Both the position numbers and the translations under genes were made by a program. Of a stretch of 5,585 nt of DNA, positions 1 to 5,585 are shown piece by piece. The stretch comes from Bacteroidota bacterium (lineage in GTDB: Bacteria > Bacteroidota > Bacteroidia > NS11-12g > UBA955), in NCBI GenBank assembly GCA_018969565.1, contig JAGWYC010000138.1:1-5585 (forward strand). Direction: 5' to 3'. The notes under the pieces were generated by a model. That model had not been told where the DNA came from. It did not search any database and saw nothing but the letters and a program-made list of their open reading frames with translations. How positions within the stretch are numbered: the stretch's first letter is position 1; the number at the start of each line of letters is the position of its first letter.

Positions 1-521
1 TTCAGGGTGCTTACCTCGTTTTTCAGATTGTCGTTTTCGGTTTTAGTTTTCACCACATCTGCTGAAACAGTGCTTCCTGCCTTGCATTGCGCCAATTGGC
101 TTTCCAGGCTGGAAACCTTGCCCTTGAGGGTATTTACTTCGGCCGTGAGCACGGAATTGTTGTCGCCGCACTTGGTCAGGTCTTGTTGTAACTTAGTATT
201 GGCTGCCTTCAGGTTGTCGTTTTCTGTTTTCAGGCGACTCACTTCTGCGCTGACCGCGCTGCCACTGCCGCTTGTTTTGCACTGGTTTAGTTGGTTGTTC
301 AGGCTGATTTTATCCTGTTGAAGCGCATTAACCTGAGTCTGCAAACGAGCGCTGCGGTCCTGCTCCTGCTGCAGTTTCCCGCTGACAATAGCCAGCTCTT
401 CGCAGCAGTTTCCGGTGTTTTTGTTCTGTTGATTTTCTTTGGCCAGGACTGCGGCTTCACGACGTTTCAGTTCCTCTTCTTTCTTCAGAAGTTCCTGTTC
501 TTTCTTCTTCACTTCAGCGCT
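1..521 (-). repeat. Imperfect coiled-coil repeat region inside the outer-membrane protein gene
   Basis: This stretch encodes residues ~558-730, made of Leu/Gln/Lys/Glu-rich helical segments separated by short Gly/Ser/Asn linkers. A signature of Ser, x, Ile/Val/Leu, Ser/Thr, Ala, Glu/Asp, Val begins segments at about residues 555, 645, 680 and 707. The first and third copies are nearly identical (NNSTISAEV and NNSVLTAEV). Segments end in a cysteine: C596-C597, C638, C675 and C703. The motif KTENDNLK occurs twice, 62 residues apart, and is visible in DNA as near-identical 21-bp blocks at 24-44 and 210-230 that differ at two positions. The array probably arose by internal duplication and continues past the left edge. 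Confidence 0.75.
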
Positions 522-2192
522 GATGGTGCTGTTGTTCTTTGTGACATAAACGGTGTCGCGTTCAATCTTTTCAATGCTTACAGTATCGCGGATGATGATG
601 GTGTCTTTCCGGATGGTTCTGATGGTGTCATTCCATTTTCGGGTGGTATCAGTGATGGGCGTAACCAGATCCGCTTTTGTATTCACCCACCAGGGACAGG
701 GGTTAATCTTGAAGCGGAACCCGCCATACAAGGAAGCGCCTGACATTTTTCCACCGCTGCTCATGGCAATCAGTCCGGGAAGGTTGTCGGTTCCGAGCAG
801 GAAGGGGCCCAGTCTTCCATAAAGGCCCATGGTGAAGCGCTGGTAGTTTCCGGTGAGCGAAAGCGGAACACCCAGTTCCACATCTTCATGCTCATAACGT
901 GGAATAAGTGAGAGCTGCGACATACTGCGCAATCCGGGTCCACTTTTTCCGCGCAGGTTCTGGTTAAGGTTTGCGCCGAGGTACCAGCCTGAACCCATGT
1001 TATAATCGAACTGAACATTCAATGCGGCAGGGGTGTAGGTGGCAAAAGCGTCTGACTTGGTTACATTGGTTCCCAGCCTGTCGGTAAAGCCGCTGTCTAA
1101 GTGTTCAAAGATTGCTCCTCCAAAAGGATTGTAATTATTGACCAGGTTGCGGTTCACCTTCCAGTATTGATTACTCACTTCAGCGTTTCGTGCGGTCCCG
1201 TTGAAGTAGGCAATCATACCCACATCGCGCAGAGAGGCACCGAGGCGCAGACGGTAGTCGCGGTCTTTTTCATACCAACAGTCGGTGCGGTGACGGGTGT
1301 TCAGACGGGATCTTTCCGGGCGGTATTCGTAAACAAATCCGTAATCGAATCCGAATCCTACGCCGTTAACTTCTTGAAACCACAAGCCCAGCGGACTATT
1401 GAGCGCGTTGAGTACGGAGTTCGTGCCGCTGTGTGCAGTGCGGAAATTAGCCTGCTCCACGAAGAGACTGTCGCGGCCTTCGAAACGATAATTCAGATCA
1501 GATCCGCCCACATAAGCTGCGCCAAAGCCCAACATAAATCGACCTGTGAATCCTGTTTTCCAGAGATGGGCCGATTTTTTGCCCCGCGCCCTGCCGAAAG
1601 TGAAGTTGAATTCCTGATAGTTATCTGAATTGGCAGAGAAGGCACCGTTGCTGTAATTGGTATTCCGCAGCAGGCCATTGCCCGGGAAGCGCCCAGGGGC
1701 AGTTTGTATGCCGTAACGGGCTATTTGTGCCAGCGGCTCCTGAATACCGGTGATGCTGATACCCTGCACTGTTCTGGTGCTGAACCCAAAGGCGTAATTC
1801 CTGTTCACCCTGAACGCAAAGGATGGGCCTTGAGAGGTGCTGATATAATTGAAGAATTTCTGATTGCTGTTGCCGAAAGACTCCAGCCAGTTGTCGTTCC
1901 AGTTGGCCCGGCCAAAGCGGTTTTGCTGTGATGATGGAATGTTGCCTGCACTCCACTTCCAAAGACTGAACGGAGCGGCATAGCGCAGATAGTTGTTGTT
2001 AAACTCTGCGCCGTAACTCCACCAGTGGATGTACACCCGGTTCCTGTCAGGATACACCTGCGCAGGATTCTGTATCATAGCTTGTGTGGTGTTGTAGTTG
2101 CCCTGCACGTTTCCAAGGAACTGTTGCCCTCGCAGCAACTGACCGCTGCAAATCATGGCGATCAACAATGTGGTGGTAAGGAGTTTTTTCAT
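1..2192 (-). CDS. DUF5723-like outer-membrane beta-barrel protein with C-terminal coiled coil (partial, C-terminus cut)
   Basis: Reading the reverse strand from the ATG at 2192 gives 730 codons without a stop, leaving the frame open at the window edge. Residues 1-22 form a signal peptide: MKK, a hydrophobic run, then LLRGQQ. Cys15 lacks a lipobox, so it is not a likely lipoprotein. Residues ~23-505 are rich in Gly, Asn and alternating aromatics (for example GFGFDYGFVYEY), and include an NPAQVYPD motif near the N-terminus. This resembles the DUF5723/PorV-FadL-like outer-membrane barrels of Bacteroidota. Residues ~512-551 are a linker with Asp-Thr pairs at 515, 522, 530, 536 and 546. Residues ~558-730 are a charged coiled coil. 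Such proteins probably sit in the outer membrane with the coiled coil in the periplasm; an OmpA-type peptidoglycan-binding end could lie beyond the window but is not visible. It is transcribed divergently from the peroxiredoxin gene. The frame is secure; the family assignment is by eye and the role is unknown. Confidence 0.85.
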   Translation of the reverse strand, partial: MKKLLTTTLLIAMICSGQLLRGQQFLGNVQGNYNTTQAMIQNPAQVYPDRNRVYIHWWSYGAEFNNNYLRYAAPFSLWKWSAGNIPSSQQNRFGRANWNDNWLESFGNSNQKFFNYISTSQGPSFAFRVNRNYAFGFSTRTVQGISITGIQEPLAQIARYGIQTAPGRFPGNGLLRNTNYSNGAFSANSDNYQEFNFTFGRARGKKSAHLWKTGFTGRFMLGFGAAYVGGSDLNYRFEGRDSLFVEQANFRTAHSGTNSVLNALNSPLGLWFQEVNGVGFGFDYGFVYEYRPERSRLNTRHRTDCWYEKDRDYRLRLGASLRDVGMIAYFNGTARNAEVSNQYWKVNRNLVNNYNPFGGAIFEHLDSGFTDRLGTNVTKSDAFATYTPAALNVQFDYNMGSGWYLGANLNQNLRGKSGPGLRSMSQLSLIPRYEHEDVELGVPLSLTGNYQRFTMGLYGRLGPFLLGTDNLPGLIAMSSGGKMSGASLYGGFRFKINPCPWWVNTKADLVTPITDTTRKWNDTIRTIRKDTIIIRDTVSIEKIERDTVYVTKNNSTISAEVKKKEQELLKKEEELKRREAAVLAKENQQNKNTGNCCEELAIVSGKLQQEQDRSARLQTQVNALQQDKISLNNQLNQCKTSGSGSAVSAEVSRLKTENDNLKAANTKLQQDLTKCGDNNSVLTAEVNTLKGKVSSLESQLAQCKAGSTVSADVVKTKTENDNLKNEVSTL

Positions 2193-2308
2193 ACAAGTCT
2201 TCTGGGTTTTGTTTAAAAAAGTGGACACTCGCGCTGTTATTTACCTTAATCAGTAGCCGGTTATTGATTTTTTTCTGCCGAAAAAAACGCTGCAGCCCCT
2301 GTTAATAC

Positions 2309-2337
2309 TTGAAAAAACAGTCGTAATCCGCTATATT
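2309..2337 (+). promoter_or_regulatory. Possible sigma70-style promoter for the peroxiredoxin gene
   Basis: TTGAAA at 2309-2314 and TATATT at 2332-2337 are separated by exactly 17 bp, each one base off the classical -35 and -10 hexamers. It points at the peroxiredoxin gene and would leave a leader of about 100 bases. The primary sigma factor of Bacteroidota normally prefers TTTG/TAnnTTTG elements, so in this phylum the match may be chance in an AT-rich stretch. Confidence 0.25.
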
Positions 2338-2401
2338 AAGGTCAAAACCTGTGCCCTGCCGTAACAAAGCAGCCGCAAATTATTGATTTTGCTAAGAATC
2401 C

Positions 2402-2411
2402 TTACATGTAA
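2402..2411. promoter_or_regulatory. Perfect 10-bp palindrome, possible operator
   Basis: TTACATGTAA reads the same on both strands and lies 35 bp upstream of the peroxiredoxin start. A dimeric regulator could bind such a site, but the symmetry does not extend further and no regulator gene is nearby. Chance is a real alternative. Confidence 0.2.
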
Positions 2412-2446
2412 CTGAACAAAAACAGGGAATACTTGTTCCAAAGGTC

Positions 2447-2944
2447 ATGAGTATTCAACTGAAACCCGGCGACCTCGCTCCACAGTTCACCCTGTTCAAT
2501 ACCGAGAAGAAAGAAGTAAGCCTTTCCGATTACCGCGGAAAGAACCTCGTAATCCTGTTTTTCCCTCAATCATTTACCGGCGTTTGCACCACAGAACTCT
2601 GCGCTGTACGCGACGGGCTTTCTGAATACCAGAGCCTGAATGCTGAAGTTGTGGCCATTTCCGTTGATAGTCTGTTTACGCTTGGCGCCTTCAGGGAAGC
2701 ACAACACTTCAACTTTGAAATGCTTTCCGACTTCAACAAGGAGGTTTGTCAGGCTTATGGAGCCTACTACGACACCTTTGTATTTAATATGCACGGTGTG
2801 GCCAAACGCGCTGCTTTTGTGGTAGATGCAGAAGGCATCATCCGTTATGCGGAGGTACTCGAAAGCGCAGGTGACATCCCGAATTTCGATGCGGTGCGCG
2901 GCGTGTTGCAATCCCTGAACGGGGCGGCTCAGTCCGGTTCCTGA
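2447..2944 (+). CDS. Peroxiredoxin (AhpE/BCP-like thiol peroxidase)
   Basis: A complete 165-residue protein of the thioredoxin-fold peroxiredoxin superfamily, of normal length. These cytoplasmic enzymes reduce hydrogen peroxide and organic hydroperoxides through a peroxidatic cysteine. The active-site motif is P40-x3-T44-x2-C47 (FPQSFTGVC). C47 is the expected peroxidatic residue, and R121 in AKRAAFVVD matches the conserved active-site Arg. The FTGxC...EL..LRD-like motif, LSDF, QAYG and FVVD.EGIIR.AE resemble the AhpE subgroup. C52, five residues after C47, matches the resolving-Cys position of BCP/PrxQ enzymes, suggesting an atypical 2-Cys mechanism; a third cysteine is C101. The ATG at 2447 puts the usual N-terminus (LKPGDLAPQFTL) in place; AAAGG lies too close to it for a good Shine-Dalgarno. 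Its last 16 bp overlap the convergent dehydrogenase-like gene. The superfamily is certain; the subgroup is likely but not settled. Confidence 0.95.
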   Translation: MSIQLKPGDLAPQFTLFNTEKKEVSLSDYRGKNLVILFFPQSFTGVCTTELCAVRDGLSEYQSLNAEVVAISVDSLFTLGAFREAQHFNFEMLSDFNKEVCQAYGAYYDTFVFNMHGVAKRAAFVVDAEGIIRYAEVLESAGDIPNFDAVRGVLQSLNGAAQSGS

Positions 2945-3612
2945 GCGCTTCTCAGGAACTCCGTTTTAAGCAGGGGGCAGATTTTATAACGCTCTTCCTG
3001 CGTATCTTCATACATGGCCTCCAGCAGGCGATACACCGATTTTATTCCGGCTTCCCGGCACCACTCGAAGGGCCCTTTGGGGTAATTGGTACCCAGCTTC
3101 ATGGCCTGATCTACATCCTCCCGGCTGGCTGTTCCTTCCTGAACGGTGTAGTAAGCTTCATTGATAATCATGCAGATGATGCGCGGACTTACAAATCCTA
3201 CGCGGCTGTGCACCCATTCTGCATGATCGAAGCCGAGGCAGCGCACCACTTCAGAGGCGAGGGCCCTGTCGGCTCCAAACGGATCACACAATTCAAGAAC
3301 CTTGCGTTCCAGCATACCCGGGAAGTTGCACATGCCAATGAAACCGGAATGTGGAGAGACACCCTGCTCCAGGCATAAAGCTTCCAGCCGGGTATTGCAG
3401 AAACCCAGAAAATACAAGGGTCCGTTTTGTGATGCATAATGAACCAGCCGCGAAGGCCGGGATTCAATATCGGTATCAATTACGGCGTCAAATTGACTGA
3501 GGGAAGATTGTGGGATATGATTTGCGTCAATTTTGGTAATATTGACCCCTGATGACAACCCTGCAACGAGCGCTGCTATGGATGATTCCTTTCCTGTTAT
3601 GGCAATGTGCAT
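2929..3612 (-). CDS. Short, degenerate 3-hydroxyacyl-CoA dehydrogenase-like protein
   Basis: A 227-residue protein beginning MHIAITG. The frame is open upstream to an ATG at 3675, but the 21 extra residues would run into ridA and do not look like a family N-terminus, so the ATG at 3612 is preferred; a promoter candidate sits just upstream of it. Residues ~137-200 match the C-terminal 3-hydroxyacyl-CoA dehydrogenase domain: GFVSPRI, NEAYYTVQEG, EDVDQAMKLG, then YPKGPFEW. The N-terminal part is shorter than in normal enzymes (about 280-300 residues in total) and lacks the GxGxxG NAD-binding loop. By eye, the catalytic His of GxHFFNP is Cys95, the partner Glu is kept as E107 at the usual 12-residue spacing, and the conserved Asn of GFxxNR is Pro143. 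It may be a pseudoenzyme or have a changed activity. It is divergent from ridA and overlaps the peroxiredoxin 3' end by 16 bp. The fold family is fairly sure, the function unknown. Confidence 0.85.
   Translation of the reverse strand: MHIAITGKESSIAALVAGLSSGVNITKIDANHIPQSSLSQFDAVIDTDIESRPSRLVHYASQNGPLYFLGFCNTRLEALCLEQGVSPHSGFIGMCNFPGMLERKVLELCDPFGADRALASEVVRCLGFDHAEWVHSRVGFVSPRIICMIINEAYYTVQEGTASREDVDQAMKLGTNYPKGPFEWCREAGIKSVYRLLEAMYEDTQEERYKICPLLKTEFLRSAQEPD
2936..2967 (+). terminator. Hairpin terminator candidate spanning the peroxiredoxin stop codon
   Basis: The arm GTTCCTGAG (2937-2945) pairs perfectly with CTCAGGAAC (2951-2959) around a 5-base CGCTT loop; a G-T wobble adds a tenth pair. 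TTTT follows at 2964-2967 after a 3-base gap, a short and offset U tract. The TGA stop (2942-2944) lies within the left arm. It fits an intrinsic terminator for the forward gene. On the reverse strand no T run follows, so it is not a typical terminator for the convergent gene, whose last codons it overlaps. Confidence 0.5.
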
Positions 3613-3619
3613 CGCAGGG

Positions 3620-3648
3620 CAAAGGTACAGCAAGCATGAACAAACAAA
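3620..3648 (-). promoter_or_regulatory. Bacteroidota-type promoter candidate for the dehydrogenase-like gene
   Basis: On the reverse strand, TTTG (3648-3645) is followed after exactly 17 bp by TACCTTTG (3627-3620), matching the Bacteroidota -33/-7 consensus (TTG, 17-23 bp, TAnnTTTG). Only 7 bases separate the -7 box from the ATG at 3612, so the transcript would be leaderless or nearly so. The -33 element lies within codons 4-5 of ridA. The -7 box shares bases with an AAAGG stretch that could instead be a ribosome binding site for ridA, so the match could have another cause. Confidence 0.5.
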
Positions 3649-4016
3649 CCATAAACACCCACGAGGCTCCGGCACCTATCGGGCCATACAGTCAGGCAGT
3701 CTGGGCAGGAAACCTGCTCTTCTGCAGCGGACAAATCGCCATAAACCCTGAAAACGGCAACCTGGACACCGCCGATATCAATACCGAAACCAGACGTGTG
3801 ATGGAGAATATCGGGGGGATTTTGCGCGCGGCAGGCCTCGATTACAGCGCCATTGTAAAGACCACGATTTTCCTGAAAGATATAAACGACTTTGCTGCGG
3901 TAAACACGGTGTATGGTTCCTATTTCAAGGAGGCATTCCCCGCCAGAGAAACCGTTCAGGTGTCGATGCTTCCCAAGAATGTAAACGTAGAAATCAGCGT
4001 AACTGCCATAAAATAA
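3636..4016 (+). CDS. ridA: RidA family 2-iminobutanoate/2-iminopropanoate deaminase
   Basis: A 126-residue cytosolic protein matching the RidA/YjgF family along its length (E. coli RidA is 128 residues). RidA hydrolyses reactive enamine/imine intermediates made by PLP enzymes such as threonine dehydratase, giving 2-keto acids and ammonia and protecting PLP enzymes from damage. Family landmarks: APAPIGPYSQAV (Y18), SGQIAINP (S31), IVKTTIFLKDINDFAAVN, the substrate-carboxylate Arg R104 in FPARETVQV, and LPKNVNVEISVTAI with E119. The ATG at 3636 gives the family-typical N-terminus. The frame extends upstream to 3552, but that segment is antisense to the dehydrogenase-like gene. AAAGG at 3621-3625 lies 10 bases before the start, a weak ribosome binding site. 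The family forms trimers. It is followed after 6 bp by the acyl-CoA synthetase, so the two are probably co-transcribed; its own promoter must lie inside the divergent gene. Confidence 0.95.
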   Translation: MNKQTINTHEAPAPIGPYSQAVWAGNLLFCSGQIAINPENGNLDTADINTETRRVMENIGGILRAAGLDYSAIVKTTIFLKDINDFAAVNTVYGSYFKEAFPARETVQVSMLPKNVNVEISVTAIK

Positions 4017-4022
4017 AAACTT

Positions 4023-5585
4023 ATGCCAAGACCAGTAAAAGATCCGGGCTTCAAGAGCTTACACCACTTTTTACTCAATGCCGCTTATAACATCCATCAT
4101 CCTGACCATCCATACCTCATGGAAAAGGTGGACGGAGTTTGGACAGAAATCACCTACCGTCAGGCCCTCGAGCGAATAGATGAAATAGCCTCATTCCTGC
4201 TGCATGAAGGAATTCAGAAGGGCGACCGTATTGCGTTGATTCTGGAAAATGGACCGGATTACTATTACCTGGATCAGGCCATGCAGAAAATAGGTGCAGT
4301 GAATGTGTCTATTTACCCAACGCTTACTCCCGAGGAAACAGCTTTTGTATTGAATGATTCCGGCAGCGTCATGCTGGTAGTGGGAAACAACTTCCTGCTG
4401 CGCAAGTTCAGGAAGATAGAACACGAATGCCCTGCGGTGCGCAAGGTGATTATGAATCTGGAGGCAGCGGAAGATGATAAATACATCCGCTACACCACCA
4501 TGCTGGCACGGGGAACTGAACTACGACCCTTAAAGAAAGAAGCGCTCGAACAGGCATTTCATTCTGTTGGTCCCGAAGACATCAGTACCTTTATTTACAC
4601 TTCCGGTACCACCGGCACGCCCAAAGGCGCCATGTTGTCTCATTACAACTTCATGAGCAATTGCTACGATGCACTGGAACTTTGTCCGGCCCTGATCAAA
4701 GATGACCTGTATCTGTCATTTCTACCGCTGAGCCATGTGTTTGAACGAATGGCAACCTATTTTCTGTCTTCCTACGCCGGCGCCAGGGTGGCCTTTGCGG
4801 AGAGCGTGGACAAGGTGCCCCAGAATATCGGAGAGGTGCGCCCGACGGTGATGGCCTGTGTTCCCAGGGTTTTGGAACGTGTTCATGACCGCGTGATTAA
4901 TACGGCTACCCAAAAGGGCGGCTTAAGTGCGTCCATCTTCAAATGGAGTCTGGGAGTTGGCGCACAGGCGCGTCAGGCCAGAGAACAAGGTAGAAAACCG
5001 GGTCCTGCGCTTGGACTGAAATACAAACTTGCGGATAAACTGGTATTCGGAAAAATCAAAAACCGGCTCGGTGGACGCATGCGCATGATGATTTCCGGTG
5101 GCGGGGCATTGCCGCAGCATGTGGGTGAATTCTTTGGAAATATAGGCCTGAAGGTTCAGGAGGGCTATGGATTAACAGAAACATCGCCCTTCATTACCGT
5201 GAATGAATTTCACCGGCAGGTATATGGCACGGTGGGGCGTGTGGCGCCAAGCCAGCAGGTGGCCATTCAGGATATAGACAGCGGTAAAATCATTACCGTG
5301 CAGGAATATGACAGTTTTGATCCTTCTTTTTCTTCTGAAGAAGGAGAAATACTGGCCAAGGGCCCCAACATCATGCAGGGCTATTGGAACAGGCCGGATG
5401 AAACAGCGCATGTATTTGATGCCGAGGGCTGGTTCCACACCGGAGATATAGGACGGTTTGAGCAGGGCTATCTGAAAATCACCGATCGCCTGAAGAATAT
5501 GCTCGTAACTTCAATGGGAAAGAATATCTACCCTACCCCTGTGGAGAATGCATACCTGCGCAGCCCGAAAATTGAACAGGTGTTC
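4023..5585 (+). CDS. Long-chain fatty acid-CoA ligase (AMP-forming acyl-CoA synthetase), partial
   Basis: 521 codons are present and the frame is open at the right edge; family members are usually about 590-600 residues, so roughly the last 70-80 are missing. The enzyme activates long-chain fatty acids with ATP and CoA through an acyl-AMP intermediate, feeding lipid synthesis or beta-oxidation. Visible motifs: the P-loop-like YTSGTTGTPKG at 192-202; FLPLSHVFER at 233-242, typical of long-chain ligases; SGGGALP at 358-364; GYGLTETSP at 381-389; GWFHTGDIG at 469-477 with the ATP-ribose Asp D475; and the hinge region DRLKNMLVTSMGKNI from 488. The overall motif set resembles the FadD15/ACSL type. 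Any C-terminal catalytic Lys would lie outside the window. The ATG at 4023 follows the ridA stop by 6 bases and is preceded by an A-rich stretch without a clear Shine-Dalgarno, as is usual in Bacteroidota. Chain-length preference cannot be read from the sequence. Confidence 0.95.
   Translation, partial: MPRPVKDPGFKSLHHFLLNAAYNIHHPDHPYLMEKVDGVWTEITYRQALERIDEIASFLLHEGIQKGDRIALILENGPDYYYLDQAMQKIGAVNVSIYPTLTPEETAFVLNDSGSVMLVVGNNFLLRKFRKIEHECPAVRKVIMNLEAAEDDKYIRYTTMLARGTELRPLKKEALEQAFHSVGPEDISTFIYTSGTTGTPKGAMLSHYNFMSNCYDALELCPALIKDDLYLSFLPLSHVFERMATYFLSSYAGARVAFAESVDKVPQNIGEVRPTVMACVPRVLERVHDRVINTATQKGGLSASIFKWSLGVGAQARQAREQGRKPGPALGLKYKLADKLVFGKIKNRLGGRMRMMISGGGALPQHVGEFFGNIGLKVQEGYGLTETSPFITVNEFHRQVYGTVGRVAPSQQVAIQDIDSGKIITVQEYDSFDPSFSSEEGEILAKGPNIMQGYWNRPDETAHVFDAEGWFHTGDIGRFEQGYLKITDRLKNMLVTSMGKNIYPTPVENAYLRSPKIEQVF

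Larger units (their letters stand above)
2193..2446. other. Divergent intergenic region between the outer-membrane protein and peroxiredoxin genes
   Basis: The 254 bp hold no credible gene on either strand. They are AT-richer than the flanking genes, with A/T runs around 2213-2220 and 2268-2287. I found no exact TAnnTTTG box in either direction, so the promoters for the two flanking genes are not assigned with confidence. It contains a sigma70-style element (2309-2337), a 10-bp palindrome (2402-2411), and two copies of TTATTGATTTT (2261-2271 and 2380-2390), each preceded by AGCCG. Confidence 0.7.

Noticed and set aside
7..1931. Several forward-strand open frames of 75-175 codons across the first 2 kb
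   Set aside because: They are antisense shadows of the continuous 730-codon reverse frame and show low-complexity or unnatural composition.
2268..2287. Seven T, CTGCCG, seven A hairpin upstream of the outer-membrane protein gene
   Set aside because: The stem is nearly all A-T pairs and no gene ends here for it to terminate; it is most simply an AT-rich promoter-region tract.
2289..2296. GCTGCAGC palindrome
   Set aside because: An 8-bp palindrome is expected by chance at this scale and shows no link to another signal.
3493..3524. TTG, 20 bp, TATGATTTG as a ridA promoter
   Set aside because: The -7 box has one extra base relative to TAnnTTTG and lies over 110 bp from the start inside another gene; too weak to list.
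3613..3675. Upstream in-frame start for the dehydrogenase-like gene, adding a Cys-rich hydrophobic 21-residue stretch
   Set aside because: It is the antisense of the ridA start and upstream bases, does not resemble a family N-terminus, and the promoter candidate lies downstream of it.
4191..5438. Reverse-strand open frames of 63-88 codons within the acyl-CoA synthetase
   Set aside because: They lie opposite conserved ligase motifs and have no recognisable domain or start signal.

Overview
The window looks like a chromosomal segment from a member of the Bacteroidota, of moderate GC content. Three things point there. The large reverse-strand gene encodes a DUF5723-like outer-membrane protein with an Asp-Thr-rich linker, a type I know mainly from this phylum. 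One promoter candidate fits the Bacteroidota consensus (TTTG, 17 bp, TAnnTTTG). Classical Shine-Dalgarno sites are weak or absent. I see no mobile element, CRISPR array, tRNA or rRNA.

Layout: (1) 1-2192, reverse strand, is one continuous reading frame of 730 codons, cut by the window edge at its C-terminus. It holds a signal peptide, a predicted beta-barrel, a DT-repeat linker and a coiled coil with regularly placed cysteines. (2) 2193-2446 is a 254-bp divergent intergenic region with only weak regulatory candidates. (3) 2447-2944, forward, is a complete peroxiredoxin. (4) 2929-3612, reverse, is a short 3-hydroxyacyl-CoA dehydrogenase-like protein that overlaps the peroxiredoxin tail to tail by 16 bp. 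(5) 3636-4016, forward, is ridA, starting only 23 bp from the divergent start of (4). (6) 4023-5585, forward, is a long-chain acyl-CoA synthetase, 6 bp after ridA and cut by the right edge after 521 codons.

The genes fit together loosely. ridA and the acyl-CoA synthetase form a likely two-gene operon: metabolite-damage control plus fatty-acid activation. The divergent dehydrogenase-like gene has an acyl-CoA fold and could act nearby, but it appears to have lost the Gly-rich nucleotide loop and key catalytic residues. The peroxiredoxin detoxifies peroxides. The outer-membrane protein belongs to the envelope and has no evident functional tie to the rest.

The region is compact. A hairpin terminator candidate lies inside the convergent overlap, and a promoter candidate for the dehydrogenase-like gene overlaps the first codons of ridA. 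I do not see a clearly new multi-gene system. The most unusual items are the degenerate dehydrogenase and the compact ridA/dehydrogenase junction.
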